Assembly (NCBI GenBank): GCA_022113835.1
Contig: JAILWY010000008.1
Coordinates: 7,754,501 to 7,818,500, forward strand
Direction of reading: 5' to 3'
Length of the DNA stretch: 64,000 bases
DNA from: Atopsyche davidsoni
Taxonomy: Eukaryota > Arthropoda > Insecta > Trichoptera > Hydrobiosidae
Shown: positions 58,607-64,000 of the stretch, piece after piece
Layout: each line of letters begins with the position of its first letter
Position numbering within the stretch: the stretch's first letter is position 1
Translations under genes and position numbers: made by a program
Notes under the pieces: model-generated
Seen by the model: only the letters and a program-made list of their open reading frames with translations
Told to the model about the DNA's origin: nothing
Database searches by the model: none

Positions 58607-60582
58607 TGGAACCTCCAACAACGGATTTTGACTTCAGTGTGAATATTTATATTTCTTGTTTGGAATTTTTTTTGTAAAAAGGTAAAGTAGTGGTCGATTT
58701 ATTGCAATTTTACTGAATTCACGCAAAGTTTACAAAAAAATCCCATGGAAATGTGGCTTTATAGCATAATTTCAATAAGTTAAATATGACAATAATTATT
58801 TTAAAATGTTTATAAATATTTATTCCTTTTTGAATATTTGAAAAGAAAAATCAACAATATAAATTTATTAAATATTAAAAAAAAAAAATTCTTCTTTGAT
58901 AATTGACCATAAATAACAAAACTTAGTCCAACTAGAACTGTCATTCAGTTTCCAATTGAAAGCTACGCTAGAGACCTCTGGTGTCCGGGTTGGTGAATGA
59001 AAACGGAATTTTTGAAAAAGTAGCCCTCTTAATTATTTAATTATTTATTTTAATATTTAGTTAGTATTAAAAAATGTTACTCGTTTCTCAAACCGTTAGA
59101 AATTTTAGAAAAAAACGCAACCTTTCTACAGTATAAAGCCTTCTAAAAACATTGCGACACGATTGACAACTGACCATCAAATTGTCTTTTTTGTTGTTGT
59201 TAAAATAACCGTTAGGGTATTGTGCCGTTTTCGCCGAATGATTGACAACGTGTGTAGAAAATAATAACAGGTATAATACCTGTTATTTCCGTTATGCTCT
59301 ATAGCCAGAATTCACTTGCCAAGCACAGAAAAAGCATCCGGAAGCAATTTATAATTATTACCAAAGGTCCCAAATATAAGTATTATATCTCGTTTATTTA
59401 TGCTCGTTATTAATACTCAATCATATTGTGGTCTAGTAGGTAGCAATGTTGCTTACCGGCTAATAGCTACTGATCCCGAATCAGGGTTGTCCTCAGGGTA
59501 TTTGTTTCTATTTTATTAAAAATATCGATATTATCATGATTCAAAGAAAAATGACAAAATATATGGAAATATATTAAAATTAATTTACTGCTTCATGCAA
59601 GATTGAATTATATATTTTTATTTATTGATAATTGTGTTGACCTGGCAGCATTTAGGTAACCTCGTGTCCTTGTACTTCCCAGCAAAATATAAAGTTACCT
59701 TTGATAAAGCAATTCATCATTTCAATTGATAACAGAAACGACATGAGTGATTTGTCACCTGTCATAAAATGTTGATTGCAATCCTTCGTATAAATAAATG
59801 CAACTGATAGTTCAGCTACTACCGATATGATCGAGTTATGTGATCTGATAGGTTAGATATTAGCACTCTAACTGCGTTGCAAAAACATAAACGAAAACAC
59901 AAACAAACTGCAAAAAAATATATATTACTTAAAAAATATTTATCTCGTGGTAATTACCAACAGATATGTTGGCTGGAAAGTCAGATAATTTCAGGGTAAA
60001 TTTTCTGACCTATCATGTAACAATCTAAAAGCTTACTGTAGTAAAGAGCAGATAAATATTTATTTCAGTTGTAAAATTAATATATTTTAGTAAAATCAAT
60101 TACATCCAAGAGATTTCATGTAAATATAATGTTGGTCTATCGCAAAATCAATATTGTTTATTTAATAATTTTTTTAGTAAAAAAAATTATATTTTCCATA
60201 AAAAAACTTTTTTATTTAAAAAAAATATATTCCAGTATGACATAATAAAAAAATATTAAAAAAAAATCCCTTTTCTTTATATTTTCTATCAGATAACCGA
60301 TTCTAGCATAAACTGTTTTTTTGGATTGTTTTATTACGTAAGATATTTATATTTCATATTTTTTTATAATATATTATAATTATTATTATATTACAAGTTA
60401 TTTTGTGAAAAATTACCCTCTGTGTATAAGCCTGAAACCATTTTACTGAACAGTGCAAAATGAAGCATTTTTCAGATTTTTACAGATGGCGGTTTATACG
60501 TAGGTTTTTTCATGATGCACTCTCGGGTCGCCAGATATTATATCATTTGTGCAGAAAAGATGTCAATGTGTTGAGATAAATG

Positions 60583-60860
60583 TATTTTTCCTTACACAAA
60601 CTCAATAATGAGAGTAGAGAAACCCACGTACGCTACCACCTAAGCCACATCTTGTAACCCCCATAAGCTGCGCCAAAATCAAGAGTAGCCTTAAAAAGTA
60701 TTGTAAGCATATAATATTTTACAGATGTCAGATGTGTTTAATAAAAAAAATAATCAATCGATTAATTCGATTATACGAATTATTTAATTTAAAAAAATCT
60801 AATAATTTTTGAGGCCGAATCTATTAAACGTGCATTTATTTGAAGTTGTATTGAGTAATT
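60583..60860. repeat. Dispersed repeat family B, copy 2
   Basis: ACACAAACTCAATAATGAG, AACCCACGTACG, CATCTTGTAACCCCCATAAG and CTGCGCCAAAATCAAGAG follow the same order as 19596-19725, and the TCGATTAATTCGATTA segment follows as in copy 1. Confidence 0.65.
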
Positions 60861-61587
60861 AAGTAATCGACTATAGAAAAGTTAAATTATATAAAAAAAA
60901 AAACTGCTGAATTAAAGAATATACATCAAAAAATAATATTGTCAACGAGTAATCGAAAATTGTTTTCGCAGAGCTATTTAATAATTCAATAAAATATGTA
61001 AAAATTATAAACTGTCTCGAGAACTTTCTACTGCAGTTTTTTTTTTGTACAACAAGCTAAATGTGACAAGTCAGAGACAACCAACAATACTTTTAACCGC
61101 ATTCTCTTGTATTTAAACTATTTTATAATTTAAAAAGGTTTTCACGTGTCCAATATTTGGACCAACACGTAAAAAGCGAATCATTATAATTTTGTATTGT
61201 TTTTTTTTAATTCACAAAACTATAATTCTTACTTTGTGCCAGCTGTGATGGAGTGAAAACGGTTAGCAATAGAAGAGAGATAATTATGTCTCCATTATAC
61301 TCGGCTGCTAAAAGTTGTTTTATTACGAGACTGAGCTACAAACAATACGAATGACATCTTTTTTGACAGAGAAAGTTGATTTGCACAATATTGTGGGAAT
61401 TTCTGTGTCTGGCCATTGTTGAGAGCTGCCGCTTAATTGTGTGAGAAAATTCTAAAAAATCTACCACCATGGAGATAAAAAAAAAAATAGTAAAAAAAAC
61501 ATGTTGAATATAAGTATAACGTATTTCCAAATTCTGAAATACTAAAGAAGACTCTCCATTATCGATGTTTTTTGAAAATATTTTGCT

Positions 61588-61890
61588 AAAAATCTACTAC
61601 ACCAATAAAAAAAAATTTAAATGCATCCTTCTTCTACACAAAAAATATTTTATTTCTCATAAATTTAATTTTAATATGATAAACATATGTTTTCCCGAGT
61701 AAAGTTTTAGGAGGCATTTTATCCAATTTTTCAACATCTTCAAGATTTTATTTTACAATGAAAATTAAAGTCAATCAAATAATAAAAAAATAATTAAATA
61801 TAATTCATAACTTTTTTCATATTTTGTAAAAGAAAAACAACTTTAAATATATAAAAATAAAGCGACAATTAAATAAATAAAATGACACGA
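61588..61890 (+). repeat. Dispersed repeat family A, copy 3 (internally shortened)
   Basis: Shares TACACCAATAAAAAAAAATT, TTTTTCAACATCTTCAAGAT and the ATGACACG end with copies 1 and 2; the central CCATGTGCGCC part is missing. A TGACGTCACGTGATCA palindrome-like run follows at about 61909-61924. Confidence 0.65.
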
Positions 61891-64000
61891 TTTTGCAAAA
61901 AATGTGACGTCACGTGATCACAAGTTTTTGATCTTTATAATTCGGGTACTAAGTCGCATCGTGTTTTATTTGTGATACGTTTCGGCTTCGGTACTCAGAC
62001 TATTTTCAATTATTAAAATACTGGAGAGTGGCTCATTAAATCATTTATTTGACAAATTGTGATTTTTATTCATAAACTGTAGTATTTTAGAAAAAATCGA
62101 TAATTTTTATAAAGTACTACCGCATTGCTTCTTTGTTGGTGTTTCGACGTTTCGGCCCCAGTTTTGGGGCCAACTTTAGAGAATTATTATTAAAATACAA
62201 GCAGAATATCAATATTTTAAAAGAAAAGTAAATAAGTCGTAGTTTGTATTTGATTGAAAAGATGAAACGGTATTGTTAATGGTTAAATTTAAATTGGTTT
62301 TTTCTTGCAGAAAGAGGAAAATTTCTGTGTATTGCAATATTTATATTTAAATCGAGGTGAAGGCTTTGAATTATTGTAATTCCGACTTCATAGTTGGTTA
62401 AATCGTTACAAACTCTAACTGGATAACCACCGGCATGCTCTTTTCACTTGGAATTAAGCCGGAGAGGTACAAATTCACTTGAGTAACCTTCAAAGCAACA
62501 TAATTGCATGTGAAAATTACTGACAAAACACAAACAATCTACGCATTTATTGCTCAAATGGTTTTGTAAACTTGTTAAAAATTAACCACAGGTTTTCCCT
62601 GCCGTTAAAAATCTAATTGTTACAATGACGTTGATTGAGAGAAAAATGTCAATCAGTCGAATCCATCGGCCTAAAAATTATGACCGACTAAAATACTATA
62701 TTCCGATATAAATCATCGGTCGATCAATATTTTAAAATGAGATTTGATATATGATAAAAAAATAATTGAAAAATGAAAAATGATTGAAAAATAATGAACG
62801 TCTTAGTAAATGTTATTTTTGTAACAGAAGCAGCTTAATAAACTGCTACATTCGGGGCACTAAGCACAAGACTGTTTCTTCTCAAATGAGTTAAGCCGGT
62901 TTTAAAATATGTATATGATATACACAAAGTATCAAATTTGCTGTTAGTCATAAACCCAATAATTTTTTCGTGCTAATTTGTTGCAGTTACACAAGTAGCT
63001 GCTTCTTTGAAAGAACAGAAGTGAATGTAGCTGTTTCTATGTTTTTATTCCTGCGTCCATCGCCTAGTACGTCTTGTTATAAAGACATTACAATGTTATT
63101 TTGGCTTACCTTCTCAAATACAGAAACAGTGGCGAGAGACAATGCTTGGAATGTTGCCATACTCACAATATGACAAACAAGTTATCCTTTTTATTTGGTG
63201 GATCAAACCGTTACATTAAATGCATTGGCGTGCAATTAAAATCAATATATAAAATTTAAATTTAAAATTAATTATACGAAATGCAATATTACAGTTAAAA
63301 ATAACTAAAACAATGTACAACAAACATCAGTTAAAATTTTCTTAGGTTTAAATTAAATTATTTTTTTTAACTATTTAGCAAGCAGTTGCTTAGAAATATT
63401 TGCATGATTTATTTATATAATAAGACTTGATGACGGTTTAAATGAAATAGCCTTACGTCTCGTTTCTCAAAGGCTCTATATGTATTAGTATTGCAAAATC
63501 CATTAAAGTGTTCAAGTATCAAATATTTTTTATATCGATAAAGCTTCTATTGTAAGTGCACGAGGAAAATGTGTTTGTATATGTGTTATTTAAATATCTC
63601 GAGACATGCAAAGCCTTAATACATAAAAATTGCACGCCACTGTCCGTATGTGGCATGTCGGAATTTTCGTTCGTGCATTGTTCATTGTCTGTAGTCAAAA
63701 TTGGTATCAATAGATAGAGAATTGGCAACGATCGGCACAAAAGTCTCACACACTAATATAATTTATTCACACATCAAAAGTATAATCAAATATGATTTAT
63801 ATTTTTAAACAAATTGAAAATCAATATTGCTGTACCGAGACTCAAACCTGGGACTCCATAATCGGTAAGCATCTCTGCAATATTTAATGAAAAAAATAAT
63901 CAAGTAATGCCCAAAAGTCATTTAAAAACCGTTTGTATTAAATCACAAAATCGTAAAATCACACACCGGTGCATTGCGACGGTTAGATTTCAGCCTCGGA

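Larger units (their letters stand above)
58610..64000. other. Right-hand AT-rich stretch, repeats only
   Basis: No gene recognised. A CTCTGGTGTCCGGGTTGG piece at about 58977-58994 resembles half of the 1313-1355 hairpin. tRNA-like pieces are at about 59432-59500 and 63835-63885 (minus). A short dyad GGCCCC-AGTTTT-GGGGCC is at 62155-62172. Confidence 0.5.

Overview
The window is eukaryotic nuclear DNA, almost certainly from an insect. It is strongly AT-rich and gene-poor, with short spliced exons and ordinary GT-AG introns. It carries short CCTAA/GGTTA runs (the insect telomere unit), many decayed transposons, an EcKinase-type (CHK, juvenile-hormone-inducible-like) kinase gene and a BEL/Pao LTR element. 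I cannot fix the insect order from the sequence alone.

Four protein genes can be assembled exon by exon with every reading phase closing. (1) A Mos-type serine/threonine kinase, + strand, 20713-23242, 5 exons, 450 aa. (2) V-ATPase subunit C (Vha44), - strand, coding span 41144 down to 26944, 12 coding exons, 387 aa, with a 10.6 kb intron. (3) Mitochondrial ribosomal protein L24 (mRpL24), + strand, 44358-46594, 6 exons, 253 aa. (4) An EcKinase/CHK-like small-molecule kinase, - strand, 54216 down to 52634, 3 coding exons, 420 aa. Vha44 and mRpL24 are head to head across 43.5-44.36 kb. The likely Vha44 start region holds a CLEAR/Mitf-type E-box. The mRpL24 5' flank carries a 360-bp fold-back MITE with an 8-bp target duplication, 37 bp from the start codon. 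A further unrecognised open frame with a hydrophobic C-terminus lies in the Vha44 5' intron (41726-42472).

Between mRpL24 and the EcKinase gene sits a 4.8-kb BEL/Pao-type LTR retrotransposon (47639-52458, - orientation). Its two 608-bp LTRs look identical, it has a 5-bp target duplication, a recognisable primer site and a polypurine tract. It has a Gag gene but no protease, reverse transcriptase or RNase H. Two GC-rich tandem arrays and a small scrap of integrase stand where pol should be, so it is a young, non-autonomous derivative.

The left 20 kb and right 9 kb contain no gene that I can support. They hold dispersed repeats (at least two families with several copies each in this window), a broken RTE-like non-LTR retrotransposon end, tRNA-like SINE remnants, (TA)n microsatellites, a CpG-rich promoter-like island near 14.9 kb, a YY1/Pho-type promoter-like patch near 0.3 kb, and a YqaJ-like nuclease fragment near 58 kb between inverted repeats.
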